Below, one piece after another: positions 22,419 through 28,720 of a stretch of DNA of 35,353 nt (positions are counted from its first letter, which is position 1; each line of letters begins with the position of its first letter). The notes below the pieces were generated by a model. It saw only the letters and a list, made by a program, of their open reading frames with translations. It had not been told where the DNA came from and ran no database searches. Source of the DNA: a virus; the IMG/VR virus record IMGVR_UViG_3300014323_000042, positions 1 to 35,353 of that record; one strand, given 5' to 3'. A program made the position numbers and the translations under genes.

Positions 22419-22670
22419 TTAATGTTTGTAATGATGCTTTTCGCAAAACTGTTGCAACCTGTTGAACTGACGCGTTGTATAACTCAATGTACGTATTTCA
22501 AATCGTGTTAAGCCAATATTTTTTAAAATATCATCACACAATTCTGGCCATCTATACTCGATATATTGAACCATTTTTCTAAATTTTATACCTTTTTCTA
22601 GGCCGTCCTCTATTCCTTGAAGAGGGTCTTTTATTTGTGTAAATCGATTTAATATAATTTCTTTACTCAT
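22419..22670 (-). CDS. Early operon small protein, unknown
   Basis: An 83-residue protein with ribosome site GGAG 9 bases ahead of ATG. It appears all-helical (SKEIILNRFTQIKDPLQGIE, RKMVQYIEYRWPELCDDILK, YTTRQFNRLQQFCEKHHYKH), with a His/Lys-rich end. No family recognised. Second gene behind pL. Confidence 0.65.
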   Translation of the reverse strand: MSKEIILNRFTQIKDPLQGIEDGLEKGIKFRKMVQYIEYRWPELCDDILKNIGLTRFEIRTLSYTTRQFNRLQQFCEKHHYKH

Positions 22671-22696
22671 AACTTAATGCTCCGTATAAGTTTAAA

Positions 22697-23092
22697 TTAT
22701 GCCAGGATATCTCTGATATCCCTATACCTTTGATTGTTATCCTGCTGTTTGAAATCTTCATAATCAGAGGGGACCCCAATTTCTTTTGAAATAGATTGGA
22801 TAGCATCTTCTAACATTTCTTCAAAACGTGATTTATGATTATGCAATACACAATCCGTTATTTCATTTGCTAGTCGGTATGAATATTCTATATCCCGAAT
22901 TCTAACAAAGCTGCTCATCAATAACCGTGACGGCTCTTGAATATCAAAAATAGGTAGTTCTTCTTTTGGGATTTCTTCTAAATAAAGTGAAACTAAAGCT
23001 TGGCGATCTTCTTGCGTTAGCTCGTCAATTCTGAAGATTCCTTTATAAGCAAGCCCTTTTAGAAATTCGTGTGTTTCTGGGTAATATGACAT
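22697..23092 (-). CDS. First gene behind pL, unknown
   Basis: A 131-residue, mostly helical acidic protein (YPETHEFLKGLAYKGIFRID, ELTQEDRQALVSLYLEEIPK, ITDCVLHNHKSRFEEMLEDA). Ribosome site GAGGAA lies 5 bases ahead of ATG. The pL start point is predicted about 30 bases upstream, so this is the first message of the early left operon. First genes in this place often encode antitermination, Kil-like or anti-host functions; none of these was recognisable. Confidence 0.7.
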   Translation of the reverse strand: MSYYPETHEFLKGLAYKGIFRIDELTQEDRQALVSLYLEEIPKEELPIFDIQEPSRLLMSSFVRIRDIEYSYRLANEITDCVLHNHKSRFEEMLEDAIQSISKEIGVPSDYEDFKQQDNNQRYRDIRDILA

Positions 23093-23130
23093 TTTATTTT
23101 CCTCATGGATTGTTGATAACTCATGAGGAA

Positions 23131-23159
23131 ATTGTACAACCAGTACAACCCTTCGTCAA
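23131..23159 (-). promoter_or_regulatory. pL, early leftward promoter
   Basis: On the minus strand TTGACG (23159-23154) is followed by a 17-base spacer and TACAAT (23136-23131), a strong sigma70 promoter starting near 23124. Operator A covers its -10 box and operator B lies just upstream of the -35 box. It drives the 7.5-kb left operon. Confidence 0.85.
23132..23148. promoter_or_regulatory. Operator A (pL -10)
   Basis: Perfect dyad TTGTAC-N5-GTACAA. Read on the minus strand its second half-site GTACAA supplies the first five bases of the -10 box TACAAT. Repressor bound here would block pL. Confidence 0.75.
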
Positions 23160-23164
23160 GTAGG

Positions 23165-23183
23165 ATTGTACTAAAAGTACAAT
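23165..23183. promoter_or_regulatory. Operator B (upstream of pL -35)
   Basis: Perfect 8-bp inverted repeat ATTGTACT-N3-AGTACAAT, with the same TTGTAC-N5-GTACAA core as operator A. Centres of A and B are 34 bp apart, close to three helical turns, so two dimers would lie on the same face. Confidence 0.78.
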
Positions 23184-23216
23184 ATATTTTTTAATACTAG
23201 CACTTACTATTGATTT

Positions 23217-23894
23217 TTAAAGGTTTTTATTTTGAATCGGGAAGATGTTTTTTCTAATTTCCACCAAAACACCAAGTATTTCCATAGAGTTATCTAGATA
23301 AATAAGTGGATAACGGCTATCAAATGCTCTTAAGGTAATATCCGAACCGTCTTTCTGATATTCCCTTATTTTAACTTCTCCATTTGAAAACCCAACTAGT
23401 ACTAGACATCCCACCTCAGGCTCGAAACCACGGGCAATAGCAACCATGTCTCCGGTAGATAAACTTAATGGGTTTTTATTATCAGACGACATTGCATCGT
23501 CTGTAATGCGCATAAACAACGACCCCTCGGGTAAAGCAAAATCCATAATAATACTCCTGTACTCTCCAATGTCGGGGAGCTTGGCATATTTAATATATTC
23601 ATAAACTGCCAAACGTGGAACAAGGGGCAATTGTTGTATAGAGGCATCCTTAAGGGGCGCCTTTACCCCATTGTTAGAAAATCCATACATGAACCATCCA
23701 GGCGGCAATTCCAGAGCTTTTTCTAGACGGAGAAGCACTGCTGTACTTGGTGATCGACGACCATGCATATAATGGCCAATCATAGATGAGCTAATCATAC
23801 ATAACTGCCCAACTTGTACAGCGGTAAGATTTAATTCCTTCATCCTGCTCGTTATTTTGGCCGGAAAATTTATTGTCCAATATATATTTTTCAT
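23217..23894 (-). CDS. CI-type repressor with degenerate S24 domain
   Basis: A 225-residue repressor. Residues 8-62 are a helix-turn-helix (LTAVQVGQLCMISSSMIGHY and MHGRRSPSTAVLLRLEKALE), ending GWFMYG. A linker leads to a LexA/CI-like C-terminal domain (SLFMRITDDAMSSD, STGDMVAIARGFEPEVGCLV, GEVKIREYQKDGSDITLRAF, ILGVLVEIRK). In this family the catalytic Ser sits in DSM and the Lys in T-V-K-R-L; here they read DAM (Ser to Ala, codon GCA) and KIREY (Lys to Arg). No Ala-Gly pair is present in the linker (LVPRLAVYEYIKYAK). The protein should dimerise and bind the GTAC-N5-GTAC operators but not self-cleave. No ribosome site; probably leaderless. Confidence 0.88.
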   Translation of the reverse strand: MKNIYWTINFPAKITSRMKELNLTAVQVGQLCMISSSMIGHYMHGRRSPSTAVLLRLEKALELPPGWFMYGFSNNGVKAPLKDASIQQLPLVPRLAVYEYIKYAKLPDIGEYRSIIMDFALPEGSLFMRITDDAMSSDNKNPLSLSTGDMVAIARGFEPEVGCLVLVGFSNGEVKIREYQKDGSDITLRAFDSRYPLIYLDNSMEILGVLVEIRKNIFPIQNKNL

Positions 23895-23900
23895 GACTAT

Positions 23901-23928
23901 ATTCTATTGACCCTATTTAATTTAACAC
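23901..23928 (-). promoter_or_regulatory. Candidate repressor promoter (pRM-like)
   Basis: Minus-strand TAGAAT (23906-23901) matches the -10 consensus in five of six places and lies 6 bases ahead of the repressor ATG, which places the start point on the ATG itself. The -35 region (GTGTTA, 16-base spacer) is poor, as expected of an activated or weak maintenance promoter. Confidence 0.5.
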
Positions 23929-23948
23929 TAATTTTTTATGTAGGCTCA

Positions 23949-23978
23949 TTGACCCCCTATCGGTACATAATGTACAGT
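23949..23978 (+). promoter_or_regulatory. pR, early rightward promoter
   Basis: TTGACC (23949-23954), an 18-base spacer, then TACAGT (23973-23978). The start point falls on the ATG at 23985. Operator C overlaps spacer and -10 in the same register as operator A at pL. A second ATTGACCCTAT-type sequence lies at 23906-23916, with ATTGACC-CCC-TAT at 23948-23960. Confidence 0.65.
23961..23977. promoter_or_regulatory. Operator C (pR -10)
   Basis: CGGTAC-ATAAT-GTACAG has the GTAC-N5-GTAC core seen in operators A and B but diverged outer bases. Its second half-site again supplies the -10 box (G followed by TACAGT). Confidence 0.68.
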
Positions 23979-23984
23979 ATCAAA

Positions 23985-24218
23985 ATGACACTCACAGAAT
24001 ATTTCAAAAAAATACCGCTCGGGCTGCGTATAAAGGAGAAGGAGCGTATAGCTGAAACGCTCGGATTAACGCTGCGACACATCTACTCGCTCGAAACGGG
24101 AGCCCGATCCATACGTCCACATATGCTCATCAAAATAGAGCAGGCTACTAAGGGCAGCGTTAAACGCCATGAGCTCATGCCAGAGCTTTACGCAGGATAC
24201 CGAAGAATAATTAAGTGA
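23985..24218 (+). CDS. Cro/YdaS-like regulator
   Basis: A 77-residue helix-turn-helix protein opposite the repressor. MTLTEYFKKIPLGLRIKEKE is followed by IAETLGLTLRHIYSLETGAR (the HTH), then IEQATKGSVKRHELMPELYA, typical of YdaS/Cro-like proteins whose end reads R-H-E-L-x-P-x-L-Y. Upstream in-frame ATG codons at 23970 and earlier lie within pR itself and cannot be in its transcript, so the ATG at 23985 is chosen; no ribosome site precedes it, which fits a leaderless message. It should bind the same operators and favour the lytic path. Confidence 0.82.
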   Translation: MTLTEYFKKIPLGLRIKEKERIAETLGLTLRHIYSLETGARSIRPHMLIKIEQATKGSVKRHELMPELYAGYRRIIK

Positions 24219-24373
24219 ATATTAACACACCTTAATAATTTATTAAAATCCAGCAAAAACACGCCGACCAGTAAAATAAACTTAACCACTTGAATGGTAG
24301 TTCATTTTAATTACACCGGATCGGCGCCAATTCAGGCATTTTCTAAAAATTACAATATGGAGAACTCGTAAAT

Positions 24374-25249
24374 ATGAGGTACAAAACTGTTGATGTTCGC
24401 CTGTGGGGGGACTCCAAATTTAGGTCGCTTTCGGGCAGTAAACCGAGCGCTCAAGGATTATTTATTTATTTTCTCATCAATCCCTATCAACAGGCATTCC
24501 CAGGTCTATACAAAGTGAGCGAAACAGTGCTGATGGATGACCTGGGTTGGGGCGGAAGCCTTTCGGGAGGGTTTCGGAAAGCCTTTCGGGAGGTATTAGC
24601 GAAGGGCCTCGCAAGGTATGATTTCGATGCCCGCGTTTTGTTCGTACAGAACGCTATCCGGTATAACCTACCACAATCACCCAATGTTATCCGAAGTTGG
24701 GTGCGAAATTTTGATGAGATTCCAGAGTGTAAATTAAAAGTCATTGCATATCATACAGTTAAAAAAGAATTGGAAAGCCTTTCGGAAGGGTTTCGGAAAG
24801 CCTTTCGGGAAGCCTTTCGGGAGCCCTTCGCTAATCAAGAACAAGAACAAGAACAAGACCAAGAACATAATACTATCGTTCGAAACTCCGAGCCGACGAA
24901 AAAAAAATCTTCATCACCCATCTCACTTTTGCCAGAGGAGGAGGATGGGTACCAGCAATTCAAAAAAATTTATCCCCGGCAGGCAGGGTGGGCTGATGCA
25001 AAAAAAGCTTGGAGGCAGGTTGACGCTACGAAATCACTGCAAATAATCCTAAAAAACATAGCTGAAAGACAGGATTTTAAAACCAGGGAGAAAAAATTTA
25101 TCCCACTTCCAGCCACATTTTTACGGGGAGAGCGATGGAATGATAAAGATTTTGATGATGAATTTACACCAATTGAATCGCAAGAAGACCCGCAAATTAA
25201 GCGCGTAATGGAGATTTTAGAGAAGAACAAACAGGAGGAAAAATACTGA
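24374..25249 (+). CDS. Replication initiation protein (lambda O-like role) with internal origin
   Basis: A 291-residue protein with ribosome site GGAG 11 bases before ATG. The N-terminal about 130 residues form a winged-helix-type domain found in phage replication proteins (VDVRLWGDSKFRSLSGSKPS, QGLFIYFLINPYQQAFPGLY, RVLFVQNAIRYNLPQSPNVI). Two blocks of F-R-K-A-F-R-E peptides (about residues 60-76 and 137-154) are translated from DNA iterons. A Glu/Gln run (EQEQEQDQEH) and Ser/Lys linker lead to a C-terminal domain with YQQFKKIYPRQAGWADAKKA, a pattern common at the ends of such proteins. It overlaps the next gene by one base (TGATG). It should melt the origin and recruit the helicase loader. 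Confidence 0.8.
   Translation: MRYKTVDVRLWGDSKFRSLSGSKPSAQGLFIYFLINPYQQAFPGLYKVSETVLMDDLGWGGSLSGGFRKAFREVLAKGLARYDFDARVLFVQNAIRYNLPQSPNVIRSWVRNFDEIPECKLKVIAYHTVKKELESLSEGFRKAFREAFREPFANQEQEQEQDQEHNTIVRNSEPTKKKSSSPISLLPEEEDGYQQFKKIYPRQAGWADAKKAWRQVDATKSLQIILKNIAERQDFKTREKKFIPLPATFLRGERWNDKDFDDEFTPIESQEDPQIKRVMEILEKNKQEEKY
24556..24590 (+). repeat. Origin iterons, cluster 1
   Basis: Two copies of AAGCCTTTCGGG at 24556-24567 and 24579-24590, 23 bp apart, with GGTTTCGG between them. They lie inside the replication gene. Confidence 0.75.
24775..24821 (+). repeat. Origin iterons, cluster 2
   Basis: Three copies of the same 12-mer at 24775-24786 (last base A), 24798-24809 and 24810-24821; the first two are again 23 bp apart. 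Directly behind is an AT-rich stretch with AACAAG repeats (24838-24870), the usual layout of iterons followed by a melting region in an O-type origin. Confidence 0.75.
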
Positions 25250-25806
25250 TGTCTGTTAATAAAACATATGAAATAAAGCACTTATCTAAACTTTATAACA
25301 AAAAACTTGACGATAATGTAATAGCTACTTATGTAGAAATGATAAGCAAATTCTCGGATGAATCAGTAAGAATTGCCTGCAAAAAAATCATCAAAGAGGA
25401 TATCAGGAAGTACATGCCGCTACCCGTAGAAGTACTTAAAAAAACGGCAAAAATTGAAGAATGGCTTCGTACAAAAAGGCTATCAACAGAGATTTTACGC
25501 TGTGAATATCGCAATTTATCTGAAAGCGACGCTTCAAAACGGCTGTGTGAAAAAGTGGATGTCGGTAGCGCTGAGGCCAGTAGGTTAAACGGCTGGGGGG
25601 CATTGTGCCGTTGGCATTATGATGTAAAATATTGTGAGTATTGGGAGGGAAAGCATCCAGGGCACGAGGTGACGCGGCGCAGATTCGTGGACGACATGCT
25701 CAAAGCCTCTGAGCACCAAAAAAGCTTGGATGAGGAGAAAATCGTCAAGAGCATCCAAAACTCTGTCAAAATCATGCCAAAAAATGAGATCAGAGCATCG
25801 TTTTGA
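25249..25806 (+). CDS. Possible helicase loader of the replication module
   Basis: A 185-residue protein coupled to the replication gene. The N-terminal 70 residues (YNKKLDDNVIATYVEMISKF, SVRIACKKIIKEDIRKYMPL, PVEVLKKTAKI) follow the pattern of helical loader/inhibitor domains (G39P-like): L-x-D, a helix, then V-x-x-A followed by a P-x-x-x-E-V/I turn. The C-terminal half has a Cys/Trp-rich centre (GWGALCRWHYDVKYCEYW). Position directly behind the initiator fits the lambda P role of delivering DnaB. No Walker motif, so it is not a DnaC-like ATPase. Confidence 0.55.
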   Translation: MSVNKTYEIKHLSKLYNKKLDDNVIATYVEMISKFSDESVRIACKKIIKEDIRKYMPLPVEVLKKTAKIEEWLRTKRLSTEILRCEYRNLSESDASKRLCEKVDVGSAEASRLNGWGALCRWHYDVKYCEYWEGKHPGHEVTRRRFVDDMLKASEHQKSLDEEKIVKSIQNSVKIMPKNEIRASF

Positions 25807-25926
25807 TCAGGATCGTAGCAAATTGGTACAAGTATGGCTCTTAATTTTTTAACTGCGTAAAAATGGCCTTAGAATTGATATTTGAATATTGTACAGAATT
25901 TATACAAATTAGGAGAAAAATTTTAA

Positions 25927-26109
25927 ATGCATCCCATCGTTTACAAAATTCAAGAACAGGCTTCTATAGAGAAAGATCACGCATCGAAGTCGAGTAGGGC
26001 AACCGATAAGCAACGTTACTTAGCGAGAGCTCAGGCATTTTTAGACGCTGCAAATATGCTAAAAAAATGGGAAAATGACCATATGGAGAAATTGAATGAA
26101 AAAAGATAA
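25927..26109 (+). CDS. Small nin-like region protein, unknown
   Basis: A 60-residue helical protein (KIQEQASIEKDHASKSSRAT, RYLARAQAFLDAANMLKKWE) with ribosome site AGGAG well placed. It follows a 120-base gap holding a weak promoter-like TTGATA (25875) but no clear -10. Overlaps the next gene by 14 bases. Confidence 0.65.
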   Translation: MHPIVYKIQEQASIEKDHASKSSRATDKQRYLARAQAFLDAANMLKKWENDHMEKLNEKR

Positions 26110-26302
26110 ATTTTCATGTCCACGCTGTCAAAGCAAGAACACGAAGCGTGACGGTAGAACCATAAAAGGCTCTCAACGCTATCTCTGTCATGACTGTGGC
26201 ATTTATTTCCAAGATCATTATATCCGTCTCTCTCGGAATACGTTTTTTAATCGATTTGAATTTATCGGACCAGAAATTAGCCATAAATTAGCCAGAAATT
26301 AA
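26096..26302 (+). CDS. Zinc-ribbon protein related to IS1 InsA N-terminus
   Basis: A 68-residue protein with CPRCQSKNTKRDGRTIKGSQ followed by RYLCHDCGIYFQ. This is the four-cysteine ribbon (C-x2-C...C-x2-C) with K-x-G...G-x-QRY-x-C seen at the start of InsA-type transposition proteins. No transposase domain follows, and the C-terminal 30 residues are not InsA's HTH. It should bind one zinc and probably nucleic acid. It sits among replication-module genes, overlapping its neighbour, so it is a phage gene and not an insertion remnant. Confidence 0.72.
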   Translation: MKKDKFSCPRCQSKNTKRDGRTIKGSQRYLCHDCGIYFQDHYIRLSRNTFFNRFEFIGPEISHKLARN

Positions 26303-26382
26303 TTAGCATAGATATGGCTATTAATGAGAGATGTGGTAGTGACTAAACGTTCATGAAATTTTATTAAGAGGCATAATTTTAA

Positions 26383-26787
26383 ATGATTAAAAAATATCCT
26401 TGCTCGATGAAAATATCTCATCCAAAATATAAAAATATCAAGGTTTTTTATGATAACGTTTGGTTTGACTCAATACTAGAGGTTACGCGTTACAAAAAGC
26501 TTTCTTTTTTAAAATATTGTGAAAAAATTAAAGACCTACGTCTACAGCCTAAGTTTTTATTGCAGGAAAAATATGTGGATAGCATGGGCAATAAACATTC
26601 TGCTATCTATTACATTGCTGATTTTATATACTACGATCATGATATAAACAAGTGGGTGATTGAGGATGTCAAAGGAATGCGCACTGCAGTTTATTTGATT
26701 AAGAAAAAACTGTTTCTTAAAATATTACCTGACAATACGGTGTTCAGAGAGATTTATTTTAACCATAGGAGTAAAAAAACAAAATGA
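26383..26787 (+). CDS. DUF1064-family nuclease-like protein
   Basis: A 134-residue protein with ribosome site AAGAGG. Family pattern: FDSILEVTRYKKLSFLKYCE (S-x-x-E-x-x-R-Y), LRLQPKFLLQE, then YIADFIYYD and VIEDVKGMRTAVYLIKKKLF. The E, D and E-D-x-K-G residues follow the PD-(D/E)xK order, and this group is predicted to be a structure-specific nuclease. In lambda-like phages such genes stand in the nin region where Holliday junction resolvases are found, so a junction-resolving role is plausible. Confidence 0.8.
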   Translation: MIKKYPCSMKISHPKYKNIKVFYDNVWFDSILEVTRYKKLSFLKYCEKIKDLRLQPKFLLQEKYVDSMGNKHSAIYYIADFIYYDHDINKWVIEDVKGMRTAVYLIKKKLFLKILPDNTVFREIYFNHRSKKTK

Positions 26788-26819
26788 ATAAGTATAGAAT
26801 TCAATAAACTTCAGCTTGG

Positions 26820-26984
26820 ATGTTTCAAGTATGTAAACGTAGCGGAATACAACCGCCATCGCCATATGGTGAATGTTGGATGGAAATATATAGTAGCAGA
26901 GACCAGAAAAACTGCGATGATTTTTTAGCCGACATTAAAGCCAATGGTGAGTTTCCTAGAATATTAACAGAGGTGGAATTTTAA
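26820..26984 (+). CDS. Short cysteine-containing protein, unknown
   Basis: A 54-residue frame (MFQVCKRSGIQPPSPYGECW, then MEIYSSRDQKNCDDFLADIK) that ends immediately before the ATG of the next gene. Three Cys and a Trp are present. The ribosome site is weak, but the fit between neighbours and normal composition support it. Confidence 0.5.
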   Translation: MFQVCKRSGIQPPSPYGECWMEIYSSRDQKNCDDFLADIKANGEFPRILTEVEF

Positions 26985-27248
26985 ATGTTACTAAATGATA
27001 TGATCGAAAATAAAATATCTGGCATGGAAGACAATATTGGGTCTCTTTCTGAATTTATAGAGGGATATTTACAGCGGAAAATTGACTGCGTTGAAAAAAG
27101 ATTAGAAATAAATGCTAGCTATGTAAATGGCAGCCATATAAAAATAAATGAGATTGAACGGAAAATAGATTCATTAATTTCTCATCTAGGATTGAAATTT
27201 GAAAAAATCCCTGCACAAGATGAGAAATTGAGAGTTTGCAAATTATAA
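26985..27248 (+). CDS. Coiled-coil protein, unknown
   Basis: An 87-residue protein, helical throughout, with heptad-like segments (ENKISGMEDNIGSLSEFIEG, IKINEIERKIDSLISHLGLK). Ribosome site AGAGGTGG lies 7-14 bases ahead of ATG. A related Glu/Lys-rich frame continues one base off behind its stop (see 27250), so the present stop may result from a one-base change. Confidence 0.6.
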   Translation: MLLNDMIENKISGMEDNIGSLSEFIEGYLQRKIDCVEKRLEINASYVNGSHIKINEIERKIDSLISHLGLKFEKIPAQDEKLRVCKL

Positions 27249-27249
27249 T

Positions 27250-27342
27250 CGTTTCGTTGCAATTAATGAATTGAAGGAAGAAGAAATAGCGCTTAGAAAA
27301 AATATTGAAAAAATTAAAAAAGAGCGGTATGCTTTTAAATAA
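27250..27342 (+). pseudogene. Out-of-frame coiled-coil tail, possibly part of the preceding gene
   Basis: The open frame RFVAINELKEEEIALRKNIE, then KIKKERYAFK and TAA, has no ATG or ribosome site. It would continue the preceding protein if one base were inserted near its stop at 27246-27248. Composition and helix pattern match that protein. Confidence 0.35.
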
Positions 27343-27351
27343 TTTAAAGAA

Positions 27352-27465
27352 ATGGCAGATAGATTGAGAATCGGAATTGCAGGGATGAAAGAATGGATAG
27401 GCGAGAAGTTTTGTGAGGGAGTCGAGTTTACATTAGATAACCTATTTCCAAAAAGAGGAGGATAA
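27352..27465 (+). CDS. Possible 37-residue protein
   Basis: Frame MADRLRIGIAGMKEWIGEKF, then CEGVEFTLDNLFPKRGG, ending in the ribosome site (AGGAGG) of the next gene. The sequence looks natural and amphipathic, but its own ribosome site is weak. Confidence 0.42.
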   Translation: MADRLRIGIAGMKEWIGEKFCEGVEFTLDNLFPKRGG

Positions 27466-27470
27466 AAAAG

Positions 27471-27683
27471 ATGGTCAGAATTAAACTGTTCTATCAGGAT
27501 TTGCAGAAAAAAAACAAGATCACGTATGAAATACATGTGCTTAATAAACTAAACCATGTCGAGGCTGTTGAGGTGGATGTTAATAAAAGCGATCTGGAAC
27601 ATCTTGCGGCTATCAAAGAAACACTTGAAAAGTTATACGTGAAAGTTGAAGATAGTCTTAAAAAGAAAGATGATGGAAAATAA
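27471..27683 (+). CDS. Small protein, unknown
   Basis: A 70-residue protein with a strong ribosome site (AGAGGAGGAT). A beta-strand pair (VRIKLFYQDLQKKNKITYEI) is followed by a charged helix (SDLEHLAAIKETLEKLYVKV) and a Lys-rich tail. No family recognised. Confidence 0.65.
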   Translation: MVRIKLFYQDLQKKNKITYEIHVLNKLNHVEAVEVDVNKSDLEHLAAIKETLEKLYVKVEDSLKKKDDGK

Positions 27684-27694
27684 CGGAGAAAATT

Positions 27695-27907
27695 ATGGCA
27701 AAACTGACAGCAAAAGCTAGAAAACAGATACCAAAGAAGGAATTTGGATTGCCTGGTGAAAAGAAATACCCAATGCCTGATAAATCCCATGCGGCGAATG
27801 CTAAGGCTAGAGCTACTCAGATGGTCAAGAAAGGAAAGCTAAGTGCAAGCAGTGCTGCCAAGATTAAGGCTAAGGCTAATAAGGTGCTGGAGAAGGAAGG
27901 TCATTGA
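27695..27907 (+). CDS. Small basic protein of a common phage type
   Basis: A 70-residue, strongly basic protein, ribosome site CGGAGAAAATT. The centre (FGLPGEKKYPMPDKSHAANA, then KARATQM) is the recurring phage pattern F-x-L-P-x-x-x-K-Y-P-x-x-D-x-x-H-A-x-N-A, known both alone and fused to head proteins. The C-terminal half is Ala/Lys-rich and helical (SASSAAKIKAKANKVLEKEG). It may bind DNA. Its last bases overlap the end of the leftward gene at 27901. Confidence 0.68.
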   Translation: MAKLTAKARKQIPKKEFGLPGEKKYPMPDKSHAANAKARATQMVKKGKLSASSAAKIKAKANKVLEKEGH

Positions 27908-28179
27908 GCGGGCGCGATAAATTTCATATTTCCGCCTGCCTTCCTTCTCTGGCTCACCGCTTGTTTATTTTCCGCATACCACTTCGTATATTTGTTGTAT
28001 GGCTCAGAAGCGTGCCTCCCTCTATGTCTTGGCTTATATTCGTCCAGTGATTTTTGAGTAATTATCCACATGTTGCCCATTTTAGTAGCGTCGATATAGC
28101 CACTTGCGCATAGATGGATGACGTTTTGCTGGCTCATTTTTAATATAGGAGCCACTTCTTTGGTTGTGTATGTTCTCAT
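27901..28179 (-). CDS. Excisionase/MerR-like helix-turn-helix protein
   Basis: A 92-residue protein: residues 1-50 (TTKEVAPILKMSQQNVIHLC, ASGYIDATKMGNMWIITQKS, LDEY) are the HTH_17 fold shared by excisionases and small MerR-like proteins. The C-terminal 40 residues are basic and rich in Arg, Lys and Tyr. Its start overlaps the stop of the membrane-protein gene (ATGA). No integrase is present in the genome, so an excisionase role lacks its partner; a promoter-binding regulator is as likely. Confidence 0.75.
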   Translation of the reverse strand: MRTYTTKEVAPILKMSQQNVIHLCASGYIDATKMGNMWIITQKSLDEYKPRHRGRHASEPYNKYTKWYAENKQAVSQRRKAGGNMKFIAPAQ

Positions 28180-28334
28180 TTGTAAAAATCTTCCTCCTCT
28201 ATGATATGAATGCTATTATGCCCATTAAGCTTTTTTTGTTGGCGCATATCATGTAAAATATACCATGAGAAAAACACTTGAATCATAACGGAGATAAATA
28301 GCAGTATTAATAAAAAACAGTTTAGAATTAACAT
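28176..28334 (-). CDS. Small single-helix membrane protein
   Basis: A 52-residue protein: MLILNCFLLILLFISVMIQV, then FFSWYIL is one membrane helix (about residues 3-27), followed by a cytoplasm-type polar tail (HDMRQQKKLNGHNSIHIIEE). AGAGG lies 10 bases ahead of ATG. The stop overlaps the start of the HTH gene, a strong sign that it is translated. Function unknown; exclusion protein or small toxin are options. Confidence 0.68.
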   Translation of the reverse strand: MLILNCFLLILLFISVMIQVFFSWYILHDMRQQKKLNGHNSIHIIEEEDFYK

Positions 28335-28414
28335 CGGGGTAATACCTCTAATAAATTTACTGATGTTGAAGATCCCATAGATTTACCAAACCACTTTATG
28401 GTAATCCTCACCAT
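28328..28414 (-). CDS. Possible 28-residue peptide
   Basis: Frame MVRITIKWFGKSMGSSTSVN, then LLEVLPRC, whose stop overlaps the ATG of the membrane-protein gene. No good ribosome site. Basic N-terminus. May be a leader peptide that couples translation, or chance. Confidence 0.3.
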   Translation of the reverse strand: MVRITIKWFGKSMGSSTSVNLLEVLPRC

Positions 28415-28459
28415 AATATGTTTATGTTCATGGTTATCCTTCTGATAGTTAATTAAATT

Positions 28460-28720
28460 TTAAAGGCTCGGCCATTTTATGATAGGTCTGCCATTCTCGG
28501 TAAATGGTTTTACTCTTTTTCCCTGTAAATATCTTGCATTTCGCCAACTAATCATCGCATTTTTTCGTTCTCCATTTTTTAACGAAAAACCTGCTCTATG
28601 TGCACACTGCAGGGACATTGTTATCTCGCCTTTACATTGTAAGGGCCTTCCATTTTTACCAGCTCTGAAGGCCGCTAATAACCTGGATATTCGTTCGGGA
28701 TGATGTTTATTTTGCTCCAT
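28460..28720 (-). CDS. Basic protein, first gene of left cassette, unknown
   Basis: An 86-residue protein with ribosome site GAGGACATAAAC and a perfect-consensus promoter 55 bases upstream. It is strongly basic with many Arg/Lys and two Cys (RISRLLAAFRAGKNGRPLQC, KGEITMSLQCAHRAGFSLKN, RNARYLQGKRVKPFTENGRP). A nucleic-acid-binding role is likely from charge alone. A 74-codon frame on the other strand (28479-28703) lacks these signals and is treated as a shadow. Confidence 0.68.
   Translation of the reverse strand: MEQNKHHPERISRLLAAFRAGKNGRPLQCKGEITMSLQCAHRAGFSLKNGERKNAMISWRNARYLQGKRVKPFTENGRPIIKWPSL

Noticed and set aside
24775-24821. Resemblance between the origin iterons and the 12-bp array in the DUF6745 gene (both can read as F-R-E peptides in some frame)
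   Set aside because: The shared TTC-CG core is short and the registers differ; coincidence of TTYCG-rich repeats is the simpler explanation.
28479-28703. 74-codon plus-strand frame
   Set aside because: The minus-strand gene at 28460-28720 has a perfect promoter and ribosome site and covers it completely.
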